A stretch of DNA of 64,000 bases from Comamonas piscis (GTDB lineage Bacteria > Pseudomonadota > Gammaproteobacteria > Burkholderiales > Burkholderiaceae_C): the NCBI RefSeq assembly GCF_014109725.1, contig NZ_CP058554.1:2542001-2606000 (forward strand), given 5' to 3'. The position numbers were made by a program, and so were the translations under genes. Position 1 is the stretch's first letter, and each line of letters begins with the position of its first letter. Below, in pieces: positions 32,183 through 40,793 of the stretch. The notes below the pieces were generated by a model, which was given only the letters and a program-made list of their open reading frames with translations, was not told where the DNA came from and made no database searches.

Positions 32183-32214
32183 GGTCCCATTCATCTATCG
32201 ACAAGGAAACTCTT

Positions 32215-32898
32215 ATGTATGAACTCGGCGTTGTTTACCGCCATATCCAGCGGCCCGATCGCGCAGCGGCCGATGGCTTGGCTACCCTCGGCTCCGCCAC
32301 GGTGCATGAAGCCATGGGCCGTGTGGGGCTGCTGGATCCGGGGCTGCGCCCGGTGCTTCCCGGCCAGCAGATTTCCGGCACAGCCGTCACCGTGCTGCTG
32401 CAGCCGGGCGACAACTGGATGCTGCATGTGGCTGCCGAGCAGATCCTGCCCGGCGACATGGTGGTGGCGGCGGTCACCTCCCCCTGCAGCGACGGCTATT
32501 TTGGCGATCTGCTGGCGACCAGTTTCCAGGCGCGCGGCGCGCGTGGTCTGGTCATTGATGCTGGTGTGCGCGACACCTATGCCTTGCAGGAGATGGGCTT
32601 TCCGGTCTGGAGCCGGGCCGTGTCGTCCCGGGGCACGATCAAGGCCACCTTGGGTTCGGTCAATATTCCCTTGGTCTGCGCTGGCATGTGGGTGAACCCG
32701 GGCGATGTCATCGTCGCCGATGACGATGGGGTGGTGTGTGTGCCGTCGGCCATGGTGGCTTGCACACTGGAGGAAGCACTGGAGCGCGAGCGAATGGAAG
32801 ATGCCAAGCGGGCCCAGCTGGCGGCAGGCGTGCTGGGCCTGGACCTGTACCGGATGCGGGACCCGCTGGCCAAAGCCGGTTTGCGCTACATCGACTGA
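32215..32898 (+). CDS. pmdF: 4-carboxy-4-hydroxy-2-oxoadipate aldolase / oxaloacetate decarboxylase
   Basis: The product is 227 residues of the HMG/CHA (RraA-like) class II aldolase family. Typical segments are LGSATVHEAMGRVGLLDPGL, GTAVTVLLQPGDNWMLH, and GDLLATSFQARGARGLVIDAGVRD with the metal-site Asp and catalytic Arg of the GxxIDGxxRD type. It performs the last pathway step, splitting the C7 acid to pyruvate and oxaloacetate. AAGGAAA lies eight bases upstream of the ATG; the stop is 13 bases before pmdD. Confidence 0.95.
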   Translation: MYELGVVYRHIQRPDRAAADGLATLGSATVHEAMGRVGLLDPGLRPVLPGQQISGTAVTVLLQPGDNWMLHVAAEQILPGDMVVAAVTSPCSDGYFGDLLATSFQARGARGLVIDAGVRDTYALQEMGFPVWSRAVSSRGTIKATLGSVNIPLVCAGMWVNPGDVIVADDDGVVCVPSAMVACTLEEALERERMEDAKRAQLAAGVLGLDLYRMRDPLAKAGLRYID

Positions 32899-32911
32899 GG
32901 AGGGTGGCAGC

Positions 32912-33829
32912 ATGTCATTGAATGACAAGACCCCGGGCTGGTTGGATTGGCACCCCACGCCCACCAAGCCCTTTCTGGCCCTGCCTCCCGGGGCGGTGGA
33001 CGCGCACTGCCATGTGTTTGGCCCTGCTGAGACCTTCCCTTTTGCCCCGGAGCGCAAATACACCCCTTGTGACGCGAGCAAGGAGCAGCTTTTTGCCTTG
33101 CGGGACCACCTCGGCTTTTCGCGCAATGTTATTGTGCAAGCCACTTGCCATGGCGCGGACAACCGGGCCCTGGTCGATGCCTGCCGGGCCTCTGGCGGCA
33201 AAGCCCGGGGTGTGGCCACGGTACGGCGCCATGTCAGCGACCAGGAGCTGCAGGAGCTGCACCATGCCGGTGTGCGGGGTGTGCGCTTCAATTTCGTCAA
33301 GCGGCTCGTCGATGTCACCCCCCAGGATGAATTGCAGGAGATTGCCGAGCGCATCGCGGAGCTGGGCTGGCATGTGGTGGTCTATTTCGAAGCGCAAGAC
33401 CTGCCGGGCTTGTGGCCGTTCCTCAGCCGCCTGCCCACCCCCGTGGTGGTAGACCACATGGGGCGCCCCGATGTGCGCAAGCCGGCGCATGGGCCGGAGT
33501 TCGGTTTGTTTTTGCGGCTGATGGAGGCGCATGACCACATCTGGTGCAAGGTCAGCTGCCCCGAGCGCCTGTCGCTGACGGGCCCACAGGCGCTGCATGG
33601 CGAGCGACGCGCCTACCAGGATGTCGTGCCTTTTGCGCGCCGGGTGGTGGAGGCTTTCCCCCACCGGGTGCTCTGGGGCACGGACTGGCCCCATCCCAAC
33701 CTGAAGGAGCACATGCCCGATGACGGGCTGTTGGTGGATTTTATCCAGCAGATAGCCCCCACGCGCAGCTTGCAGCGCCAGTTGCTGGTGGACAACCCTT
33801 TGCGCCTGTACTGGCCCGAGGATGCCTGA
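32912..33829 (+). CDS. pmdD: 2-pyrone-4,6-dicarboxylate hydrolase
   Basis: The 305-residue product is a LigI-type amidohydrolase: PPGAVDAHCHVFGPAETFPF with the metal-free-type D-x-H-x-H start, VVVDHMGRPDVRK in the middle and VLWGTDWPHPNLKEHMPDDG toward the end. It opens the lactone ring of 2-pyrone-4,6-dicarboxylate to 4-oxalomesaconate. The ATG at 32912 has GAGGAGGG with a spacing of about eight. Between its stop and pmdA lie 324 bases containing repeat elements, an unusual gap for this operon. Confidence 0.95.
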   Translation: MSLNDKTPGWLDWHPTPTKPFLALPPGAVDAHCHVFGPAETFPFAPERKYTPCDASKEQLFALRDHLGFSRNVIVQATCHGADNRALVDACRASGGKARGVATVRRHVSDQELQELHHAGVRGVRFNFVKRLVDVTPQDELQEIAERIAELGWHVVVYFEAQDLPGLWPFLSRLPTPVVVDHMGRPDVRKPAHGPEFGLFLRLMEAHDHIWCKVSCPERLSLTGPQALHGERRAYQDVVPFARRVVEAFPHRVLWGTDWPHPNLKEHMPDDGLLVDFIQQIAPTRSLQRQLLVDNPLRLYWPEDA

Positions 33830-33950
33830 ATGCCGGGAATCTTCTGCAGCACCCTCGCGCGAGGGATCGGATATGTATCACCCAAGCCCGCGCTCCCACC
33901 TCGCCGGCGCGTATTGCTGAGGGCAGCTTCTGCCAAATCTGTGCCCGCCC

Positions 33951-34115
33951 TAGGGATGCTCTGCAAAACCCTCGCCAAGCGGGATGGACGCGGATCGGGA
34001 TGAGCCGCAAGGCGTCTTTTGCAGTCAATAGCAAGCTATTGACAAGGAAGACAACGCAGCGGATCGCCCGAGACCGCGTTCAGACCACGGCAGGGAGTTT
34101 TGCAGAGGGTCCCTA
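33951..34115. mobile_element. MITE-like inverted-repeat element between pmdD and pmdA
   Basis: The ends TAGGGATGCTCTGCAAAAC (33951-33969) and, inverted, TAGGGACCCTCTGCAAAAC (34097-34115) agree at 17 of 19 bases. At the centre GTCAATAGC-AA-GCTATTGAC (34024-34043) is a perfect 9-bp hairpin and the surrounding sequence is partly self-complementary. There is no open frame of note. TA at both outer edges is compatible with a TA or CTAG target, as seen for IS630- or IS5-type transposases, but no such enzyme is in the window. A shorter relative lies at 42591-42681, and 33842-33866 looks like a decayed fragment of a left end. Confidence 0.7.
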
Positions 34116-34153
34116 GGGGCAAGCAATCCATAACAACGAAGGAAAGAAAAAGC

Positions 34154-34591
34154 ATGGCTTTGGAAAAACCCTATCTCGACATACCCGGCACCGTCGTGTT
34201 CGATGCCGAGCAATCCCGCAAGGGCTACTGGCTCAACCAGTTTTGCATGTCCTTGATGAAGTCGGAAAACCGTGAGCGCTTCAAGGCCGATGAGCGCGCC
34301 TATCTCGATGAATGGGATATGTCGGAAGAGCAAAAGCAGGCCGTGATGGCCCGCGACCTGAACTGGTGCATTCGGACGGGCGGCAATATCTATTTTCTGG
34401 CCAAGATCGGCGCCACCGATGGCAAGAGCTTCCAGCAGATGGCGGGCTCGATGACCGGTATGAGCGAGGACGCCTACCGCGCAATGATGGTCGCTGGCGG
34501 CCGCTCGGTCGAAGGAAACCGCTTTATGCATGAGTCCGCGGGCACGCCCGGACAGCCGGCAGGTAATGCCACCGGCCAGGGAGGGATCTGA
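34154..34591 (+). CDS. pmdA: Protocatechuate 4,5-dioxygenase alpha subunit
   Basis: The product is 145 residues, the size of LigA. The sequence runs MALEKPYLDIPGTVVFDAEQ, FCMSLMKSENRERFKADERA, and ARDLNWCIRTGGNIYFLAKI, then GKSFQQMAGSMTGMSEDAY, all typical of the small helical subunit that covers the active site of the catalytic beta subunit. With PmdB it opens the protocatechuate ring between carbons 4 and 5. AAGGAAAG lies 9-10 bases before the ATG. The stop is one base from the pmdB start. Confidence 0.95.
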   Translation: MALEKPYLDIPGTVVFDAEQSRKGYWLNQFCMSLMKSENRERFKADERAYLDEWDMSEEQKQAVMARDLNWCIRTGGNIYFLAKIGATDGKSFQQMAGSMTGMSEDAYRAMMVAGGRSVEGNRFMHESAGTPGQPAGNATGQGGI

Positions 34592-34592
34592 T

Positions 34593-35462
34593 ATGGCCTA
34601 CATCAGCGCATCGGTTTACACCTCGCATGTGCCCGCAATCGGGGTGGCCATTGACCAAGGCAAGACCCAGGAGGCGTATTGGCAACCCCTCTTCAATGGC
34701 TATGGCTATTCGCGCCAATGGATGCGTGAGAACCCACCCGATGTCATCTTTCTGGTCTACAACGACCATGCGTCGGCCTTCAGCCTGGACTTGATTCCCA
34801 CCTTTGCGATTGGTACCGCAGCGGCCTACCAGCCCGCCGATGAAGGCTGGGGACCGCGCCCGGTGCCTCCGGTGCTTGGCCATCCTGAGCTGGCCTCGCA
34901 TATCGCGCAGTCGGTGATCCAGCAGGACTTTGACCTCACCATCGTCAACAAGATGGATGTGGACCATGGGCTTACGGTGCCGCTGTCACTGATGTGCGGC
35001 GAGCCTTCAGCGCAGCTGGGTGCCTGGCCCTGTCCGGTGATTCCCTTGGCGGTCAATGTGGTGCAGTACCCGGTGCCTTCGGGCCAGCGTTGCTTCAACC
35101 TGGGCCGCGCGATCCGCAAGGCGGTAGAGAGCTTTGACGCCGACCTGAACGTGCAGATCTGGGGAACGGGCGGCATGAGCCACCAGCTGCAAGGCGCGCG
35201 GGCGGGGCTGATCAACCAGGAATGGGACAACTGTTTTCTGGACCAGCTCATCCACCACCCGGCCACCTTGGCCAAGGTCCCCCATATCGACTACGTGCGG
35301 GAGGCGGGCTCTGAAGGCATTGAGCTGGTGATGTGGCTGATTGCCCGTGGCGCGATGGCCGATGTGGACGACCCTGCGAGGCCGCCCACCGTCAAGCACC
35401 GCTTCTACCATGTGCCGGCCTCCAATACTGCGGTAGGCCACCTGATTCTTGAGAACGGTTGA
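34593..35462 (+). CDS. pmdB: Protocatechuate 4,5-dioxygenase beta (catalytic) subunit
   Basis: The 289-residue product is an LigB-family extradiol dioxygenase. The N-terminal YTSHVPAIG contains the first iron-ligand His, VYNDHASAF the second, and a Glu near the end (around SEGIELVMW) the third; MSHQL in the GTGGMSHQLQG motif carries the catalytic His. It uses non-heme Fe(II) and O2 to give 4-carboxy-2-hydroxymuconate-6-semialdehyde. GGAGGG precedes the ATG. Confidence 0.95.
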   Translation: MAYISASVYTSHVPAIGVAIDQGKTQEAYWQPLFNGYGYSRQWMRENPPDVIFLVYNDHASAFSLDLIPTFAIGTAAAYQPADEGWGPRPVPPVLGHPELASHIAQSVIQQDFDLTIVNKMDVDHGLTVPLSLMCGEPSAQLGAWPCPVIPLAVNVVQYPVPSGQRCFNLGRAIRKAVESFDADLNVQIWGTGGMSHQLQGARAGLINQEWDNCFLDQLIHHPATLAKVPHIDYVREAGSEGIELVMWLIARGAMADVDDPARPPTVKHRFYHVPASNTAVGHLILENG

Positions 35463-35539
35463 AAGCTAAGCATGTTTCTGATTTCTTGTACCCCATGTGC
35501 TGGCGCAGGCCTGGGCATCCAAAACTCCAGGAGGCCCTC

Positions 35540-36496
35540 ATGACGCTGCGCACCCTCAAAGTGGCACTCGCCGGCGCTGGCGCTTTTGGCCTCAAACACC
35601 TGGACGGTATCCGCCAGATCCCCGGCGTGGAGGTCATCTCCCTGGTCGATCCAGATATGGAAAAGGCCCGCCAGGTCGCCGCGCAGTATGCCATCGGGCA
35701 TGTGGCCACCCATCTGCAGGATAGCCTGGCGCTGCCCGAGGTCGATGCGGTGATTCTCTGCACGCCCACGCAGTTGCATGCGGACCAGGCGCGCCAATGC
35801 CTGCATGCCGGCAAGCACGTGCAGGTGGAGATTCCGATGGCGGACCGCCTGGACGATGCACTGGCGCTGGCGGCGCTGCAGCAATCCACTGGCTTGGTCG
35901 CGATGTGCGGCCATACACGCCGCTTCAACCCCAGCCACCAATGGATTCAGCAAAGGGTGCAGGCGGGCAGCTTCAAGCTCCAGCAAATGGATGTGCAGAC
36001 CTATTTCTTCCGCCGCAGCAATATGAACGCGCTGGGACAGCCGCGCAGCTGGACCGACCATCTGCTCTGGCACCATGCAGCGCATACGGTCGACCTGTTT
36101 GCCCACCAGGCGGGCAGCCCCATCGTGCAAGCCCATGCGGTGCAAGGGCCGCTACACCCCGAGCTGGGTATTGCGATGGACATGGGCATCGTGCTGAAGG
36201 CCGCCAATGGCGCCATCTGCACCTTGAGCCTGTCTTTCAACAACGATGGCCCGCTGGGCACCTTCTTCCGCTATATCGGTGATACGGGCACCTATATGGC
36301 CCGCTATGACGAGCTGGTTAACGGCAAGGAAGAGGCCATCGATGTCTCCGGCGTGGACGTGTCGATGAATGGCATCGAGCTGCAGGACCGCGAGTTCTTT
36401 GCGGCCATCCGCGAAGGGCGCCAGCCCCGCTCCAGCCTGGCGCAGGTACTGCCCTGCTACCAGGTTCTGCATGCACTGGAGCAGCAGCTGCAGTAA
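35540..36496 (+). CDS. pmdC: 4-carboxy-2-hydroxymuconate-6-semialdehyde dehydrogenase
   Basis: The 318-residue product belongs to the Gfo/Idh/MocA oxidoreductases, as LigC does. A Rossmann nucleotide site (VALAGAGAFGLKHLDGI) is followed by VILCTPTQLHADQARQCL and the HVQVEIPMADRLDDALAL segment, which replaces the usual EKP loop, and HTRRFNPSHQWI. It oxidises the hemiacetal form of the semialdehyde to 2-pyrone-4,6-dicarboxylate with NADP+. CAGGAGG lies six bases before the ATG at 35540. It is the last enzyme gene of the operon and is followed by a strong terminator. Confidence 0.94.
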   Translation: MTLRTLKVALAGAGAFGLKHLDGIRQIPGVEVISLVDPDMEKARQVAAQYAIGHVATHLQDSLALPEVDAVILCTPTQLHADQARQCLHAGKHVQVEIPMADRLDDALALAALQQSTGLVAMCGHTRRFNPSHQWIQQRVQAGSFKLQQMDVQTYFFRRSNMNALGQPRSWTDHLLWHHAAHTVDLFAHQAGSPIVQAHAVQGPLHPELGIAMDMGIVLKAANGAICTLSLSFNNDGPLGTFFRYIGDTGTYMARYDELVNGKEEAIDVSGVDVSMNGIELQDREFFAAIREGRQPRSSLAQVLPCYQVLHALEQQLQ

Positions 36497-36516
36497 TATC
36501 AAGCCCAGCAGTTTCC

Positions 36517-36556
36517 AACCGCCCGCACAGGTTTTCGCGGGCGGTTTTTGGTTTTT
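36517..36556 (+). terminator. Rho-independent terminator after the pmd operon
   Basis: AACCGCCCGC (36517-36526) pairs with GCGGGCGGTT (36537-36546) around a ten-base loop, followed by two T-runs (TTTTTGGTTTTTG). The aldo/keto reductase start lies only 12 bases further, so it is either separately transcribed from a promoter not obvious to me or expressed by read-through. Confidence 0.9.
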
Positions 36557-36567
36557 GAGGAGAGACG

Positions 36568-37584
36568 ATGAACGAGCGCCATATTGGCCCTTTCCAGGTC
36601 GGCCCCGTCGCCCTGGGTTGCATGAACTTGAGCCATGCCTATGGCCACCCAGCCACCGAAGCACAGGCCCAGGCGCTGCTGCATGCAGCGCTGGATGCGG
36701 GAGTTAGCTTGTTTGACACCGCAGCGCTTTACGGCTTCGGTGCCAATGAATCGCTGGTGGGGCCCGTGCTCAAGCCCCATCGCAACGGCATCACCCTGGC
36801 CAGCAAAGGCGGCATGGCAGGCGTCCGGGGCGAGGATGGCGTGCTGCGCCGAGCGATTGATGGCCACCCGAAAACATTGCGGCGCAACTGTGAGGACAGC
36901 TTGCAGCGCCTGGGCACCGACGTCATTGACCTGTACTACCTGCACCGCTGGGACCCACGGGTGCCGATTGAAGAGTCGGTCGGCGAGATGTCGCGGCTGG
37001 TGGAAGAGGGCAAGGTACGGGCTTTGGGCCTGTCCGAAGTCGGGGTTGAAACGCTGCGGCGTGCCCATGCCACCTACCCGATTGCCGCCTTGCAAAGCGA
37101 GTATTCGCTCTGGTCGCGCAATGCAGAACTGGGTACCCTGCAGGCCAGCCGGGAGTTGGGCATTGCCTATGTGGCCTTCAGTCCGATGGGCCGGGCCTTT
37201 CTGTCGGGTAAATTGCCTGCGGGCACCTCCTGGGTGCCGGGCGATATCCGAGCCGGCATGCCCCGTTTCCAAAACGAGGCCTATGCCAAAAACCTGCGGC
37301 TGCTGGCGCCCATGCAGGCGATTGCCGAGCGCGCAGACTGCAGCCTGGCCGAGCTGGCGATTGCCTGGGTGTTGCACCAGGGCGAGCATGTCATTGCGCT
37401 GCCGGGCACCACCCAGATAGACCACCTGCAGGAAAACCTGCGCGGTGCTGAGATTGCCCTGGATGCCGCCTTGCTGGCTGAGCTGGATGCGATCTTTGCG
37501 CCGGAAGCCATAGCCGGTGACCGCTATGCGCTGGCCTCGCAGCGCGAGGTAGATACCGAGAAGTACGCGTTCGAACAGCGCTGA
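36568..37584 (+). CDS. Aldo/keto reductase
   Basis: The 338-residue product has the AKR barrel motifs: GCMNLSHAYGHPATEAQAQA, FDTAALYGFGANE with the catalytic Asp and Tyr, TLASKGGMAG with the Lys, and YYLHRWDPRVPIEESVGEM with the His. The cofactor end is ALPGTTQIDHLQENL. It should use NADPH in the cytoplasm to reduce an aldehyde or ketone. GAGGAGAG gives a good ribosome site. It sits right behind the pmd terminator, in the same direction, and may process a side-chain of an aromatic precursor, but the substrate is not evident. Confidence 0.88.
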   Translation: MNERHIGPFQVGPVALGCMNLSHAYGHPATEAQAQALLHAALDAGVSLFDTAALYGFGANESLVGPVLKPHRNGITLASKGGMAGVRGEDGVLRRAIDGHPKTLRRNCEDSLQRLGTDVIDLYYLHRWDPRVPIEESVGEMSRLVEEGKVRALGLSEVGVETLRRAHATYPIAALQSEYSLWSRNAELGTLQASRELGIAYVAFSPMGRAFLSGKLPAGTSWVPGDIRAGMPRFQNEAYAKNLRLLAPMQAIAERADCSLAELAIAWVLHQGEHVIALPGTTQIDHLQENLRGAEIALDAALLAELDAIFAPEAIAGDRYALASQREVDTEKYAFEQR

Positions 37585-37620
37585 TGCCCGGTATGCATGC
37601 TGCCTATCGGGTGGCACAAG

Positions 37621-37649
37621 GCCTGGGAGCGGTTGAATGGCTCCCAGGC
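37621..37649. terminator. Bidirectional hairpin between convergent aldo/keto reductase and SDR genes
   Basis: GCCTGGGAGC (37621-37630) and GCTCCCAGGC (37640-37649) form a perfect 10-bp stem with a nine-base loop. TTTG follows on the plus strand and there is no good T-run on the minus strand. The position between two convergent stops makes it a shared terminator. Confidence 0.7.
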
Positions 37650-37690
37650 TTTGTCACCGGAGGGGCGCCGCTGCCCGCTGCCCGCTGCGG

Positions 37691-38407
37691 CTAAACCGTC
37701 AGATAGCCGCCATCGACCGGAATCACCGCACCGTTGACAAAGGATGCAGCAGGCGAGCACAGAAAAGCAATCACCGCAGCCACTTCGTCTGCCTGGCCCC
37801 AGCGTTGCATGGGGGTGCGGGCGAGGATGGCTTTAGAGGCCTCGGAGTCTGCCATAAGGCCTTCGCTGAGTGGTGTGGCGATCCAACCCGGAGCAACGGC
37901 GTTGACCCGCACGCCCGCCTCTGCCCAGGTTTGGGCGAGCGACCGCGTGAGCTGCACGATGCCGCCTTTGCTGGCGCTGTAGGCGGGGCGATCCTTGCTG
38001 CCGAAGTAGCTGTACATCGAGGCCACATTGACAATACAGCCCCGGCTTTTTTGCAGATGCGGCGCTGCCGCCATACAGGCTTGCATGGTGGCCACCAGGT
38101 TGATCTGCAGCACTTGCGCAAAGGCCTCGGGCTGGTACTCGTCGCCATGCCGGCTAATGCCTGCCGCATTGACCAGTGCGTCGAGCCGGGGCAGCGCTGC
38201 CATGGTCTGGTTCAGCAGGTCGCTGTCGGTGATATCAAGCTCATGGCAGGCAATACGCGGGTGGCGAGGCGCATGGGGGCCCTGCGCATCCAGCCCGATG
38301 GCCAGCACCGATGCGCCGGCATGCGCAAAGTGCAGGGCCGTGCTGGCTCCGATCCCCGAAGTGCCTCCTGTGACGAGAATGCGTTGGTCATGGATGGGCA
38401 CAGTCAT
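37691..38407 (-). CDS. Short-chain dehydrogenase/reductase (SDR)
   Basis: The 238-residue product is a classical SDR: ILVTGGTSGIGASTALHF for the cofactor, LVNAAGISRHGDE (NAG motif), the catalytic Ser in VNVASMYSYFG, YSASKGG with Tyr-x-x-x-Lys, and VNAVAPGWIATPL. Cofactor preference is unclear; the first strand is followed by IGLDAQGP. It is the last gene of the leftward operon that starts with the DAD-type cupin: its ATG overlaps the alcohol dehydrogenase stop (ATGA), and AAGGAG lies seven bases upstream. Confidence 0.9.
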   Translation of the reverse strand: MTVPIHDQRILVTGGTSGIGASTALHFAHAGASVLAIGLDAQGPHAPRHPRIACHELDITDSDLLNQTMAALPRLDALVNAAGISRHGDEYQPEAFAQVLQINLVATMQACMAAAPHLQKSRGCIVNVASMYSYFGSKDRPAYSASKGGIVQLTRSLAQTWAEAGVRVNAVAPGWIATPLSEGLMADSEASKAILARTPMQRWGQADEVAAVIAFLCSPAASFVNGAVIPVDGGYLTV

Positions 38408-39531
38408 GGCTGGCTCCTTGGCTGGGTGACGCCGGTATCACTGGTATCACTGGCTCCACAGGACGAGGCATCCACGGGGGTGACCAGGATTTTGATCTGG
38501 GACCGGTCTGCCAGCAGGGCCGCAAAGCCTTCGCTGATGGCCTGCGCCAGTGGCACGGTCTTGGTGACGATGGAGATGGGATCGAACTGGCCGGTCTCGA
38601 TGAGACCCATCAGCTCCTCGTACACATGGCGATAGCCCACGCTGGCCACCAGGCTCAGCTCGCGGTTGACGGCCTCAAACACCTCCAGACGCGCTTCGGG
38701 CATCAGCCCCACCATGACCATGTTTCCGCCTTTGCGCAGTGCGCGCAGCGCGCCTTCAAAGGTGGCTTGCAAACCAGCCGCTTCAAAGCTGACGTCCACG
38801 CCCAGCCCTTCAGTGGCCGATGCGATGGTCTGGCGCAGCGCATCGGCGGACTGGCTGTTGGCATCGATGATGTGGCTGGCACCGGCCTGCCGCGCCATCT
38901 CCAGCCGTTCGGTCGAGACATCCACGGCAACAATGGTGCTGGCCCCCTGCAGTTTGGCGAGCATGACCAACAAGAGCCCGATAGGCCCGAGCCCAAAGAT
39001 GGCGCAACTGCCGCCCGTCGGTAGCGCACTGCGACGCAGCGCATGCAAGGCCACGGCGGCGGGTTCCAGGACGGCGGCCTGCTCCAGGCTGACACCATCT
39101 GGCAGGCGGTGGAGCATATAGCTGGGCACGACTGCGAACTCGGCCATACCGCCGTCGCCCATCAGCCCCGCAAACCCCATGCCTGTGCAGAGGTTGTAGG
39201 AACCTCCTCGGCAGTAGGCACACTGGCTGCAGCGGTACTCGGGCTCGACGGCAACCCGGTCGCCGATGTGCAGATGGCTGACCCCCGTGCCCACTTCCAC
39301 CACGGTGCCGCAAAACTCATGTCCCAGCGTCAGCGGCGCCGTGCGGCCGGACAGGGTATGCGGCAGGTCGATAGGAATGGCATGGGGTCCTGATTCGTAT
39401 TCGTGCAGATCACTGCCGCAGATGCCGCAGTAGGCGACGGCGATACGGACTTCCTGCGGGCCGGGGCGAGGGATGGCGATCTCCTCCAGGCGCAGGTCTT
39501 TGGCGCCATGCCAGCGAAGTGCGCGCATCAT
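38404..39531 (-). CDS. Zinc-dependent medium-chain alcohol dehydrogenase
   Basis: The product is 375 residues. The catalytic-zinc site is CGICGSDLHEY with GHEFCG, the structural-zinc loop is YRCSQCAYCRGGSYNLC (four Cys), and the nucleotide site is AIFGLGPIGLLLVMLAKLQG followed by VAVDVS. It resembles the butanediol/sorbitol dehydrogenase branch. In this operon it probably oxidises a hydroxylated side chain on an aromatic ketone precursor (inference). The ATG at 39531 overlaps the MFS stop and follows GGAGG. The C-terminal 20 residues (DASSCGASDTSDTGVTQ) are a low-complexity extension. Confidence 0.9.
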   Translation of the reverse strand: MMRALRWHGAKDLRLEEIAIPRPGPQEVRIAVAYCGICGSDLHEYESGPHAIPIDLPHTLSGRTAPLTLGHEFCGTVVEVGTGVSHLHIGDRVAVEPEYRCSQCAYCRGGSYNLCTGMGFAGLMGDGGMAEFAVVPSYMLHRLPDGVSLEQAAVLEPAAVALHALRRSALPTGGSCAIFGLGPIGLLLVMLAKLQGASTIVAVDVSTERLEMARQAGASHIIDANSQSADALRQTIASATEGLGVDVSFEAAGLQATFEGALRALRKGGNMVMVGLMPEARLEVFEAVNRELSLVASVGYRHVYEELMGLIETGQFDPISIVTKTVPLAQAISEGFAALLADRSQIKILVTPVDASSCGASDTSDTGVTQPRSQP

Positions 39532-40769
39532 GGTCGGCCTCCTGCAACGGCAGGTTTTGGCGCCACCAAGGGTGCAGTTTCTTTCAATCCAATGGCGAGC
39601 AGACCTGCGACCAGGGCGCCGCCTGCCGATATCCACATCGCGACAGGAAAACCGTAGTGGTCAGCGGCCAGGCCCGCAATCGTCGGGGCCAGGAAGCCGC
39701 CGACGAGTTCGCCTGCACCCATGATGAGGCCCAGCGCCCCAGTCAATACCTGAGGTGGCACGGTTTCCGCCGGTATGGTGGCCATGAACAGCGTAAAACA
39801 CCCGAGGCCGGTATAGGTGAAGAAGACCACGACACCCAGTGCAATGGCGGAGTCGCCATAGACCAGCGCGATAGGGCAGAGCGCTGCGATGGGTGCAAAG
39901 ATGACCAAGGCCGACTTGCGCCCGATCCGGTCTGAGATGCCAGGGACGGCGAAGCCCCAGAACACCCAGGCGGCGCCCAGGCAGCTCATCACCAGGCCCA
40001 TGTCGGCGGCCGAAAAGCCGCGGTGCTTGATGAGAAAAGTGGGTGCAAACGAGATGATGGTGATGAACCAGGTGAGGAAAAAGCAGCTGATCAGCATGCA
40101 CAGCAGCACATTGCGCTCGCGCAGCAGGGCCCAGCGGCTGATGGGCACGGGCTTGGCCTGCGCGGTGGGGGCGCCGCCCGGGTGCTCATGCACCCAGCGC
40201 CATATGCACAGCGCGATCAGCATGCCGGGGATGACGGTGACATAAAAGGCCACACGCCAGCCAAAGTGCGTTGCCAGGCCAATGACCACCGGTGGGCCGA
40301 TCATGGCGCCAATCAAGCCGGCTGAAGAGCCTTGGAGCAAGCCCATATTCAAGCCGCGCCGCGAGGGCGTGGAGCTTTGGATCATCAGCGATTGCGCAAT
40401 GGGCAGCACCGGCCCTTCGGCCAGACCCATCAAGGCGCGAAACACCAGCAGGCTGATGAAACCTCCCACCAGCCCGGACAGGGCCGAACAGATGGAAAAA
40501 CCCAGCACGGATGCCACCAGCAGGGCCTTGCGTTTGGCACGCGAGTCTGACCAGGCGCCGGCGATGGCCCCGGAGATGGCCCAGGTGAGAGCCAGCGCCG
40601 AGGAGATCATGCCCAACTGGGTTGGGCTCAGATCGAGCTCGTCCTGCATGAACGGAAAGAGGAAGGAGAGGGCCAGGCGGTCAAAGAAGACAAAGCCGAA
40701 AGCCAGAAACAGAATCAACAGCAGCCGATTCTCGTAGGTCCAGAAGGAGCGGAACAAGGGTGCGCGCAT
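39528..40769 (-). CDS. MFS transporter, aromatic/organic acid type
   Basis: The product has 413 residues and 12 predicted membrane segments. The motif-A loop after TM2 reads GAWSDSRAKRKALL, TM4 has RALMGLAEGPVLPIAQSL with the arrangement of the anion:cation symporter family, and the second half repeats the pattern with GISDRIGRKSALV. Family members import aromatic or sugar acids with protons. In this operon it probably carries the substrate of the cupin dioxygenase, or an acid that feeds protocatechuate. The gene starts 24 bases after the cupin stop. Confidence 0.88.
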   Translation of the reverse strand: MRAPLFRSFWTYENRLLLILFLAFGFVFFDRLALSFLFPFMQDELDLSPTQLGMISSALALTWAISGAIAGAWSDSRAKRKALLVASVLGFSICSALSGLVGGFISLLVFRALMGLAEGPVLPIAQSLMIQSSTPSRRGLNMGLLQGSSAGLIGAMIGPPVVIGLATHFGWRVAFYVTVIPGMLIALCIWRWVHEHPGGAPTAQAKPVPISRWALLRERNVLLCMLISCFFLTWFITIISFAPTFLIKHRGFSAADMGLVMSCLGAAWVFWGFAVPGISDRIGRKSALVIFAPIAALCPIALVYGDSAIALGVVVFFTYTGLGCFTLFMATIPAETVPPQVLTGALGLIMGAGELVGGFLAPTIAGLAADHYGFPVAMWISAGGALVAGLLAIGLKETAPLVAPKPAVAGGRP

Positions 40770-40793
40770 GGGCGTTCTCCGGTTGCTTGTTGA

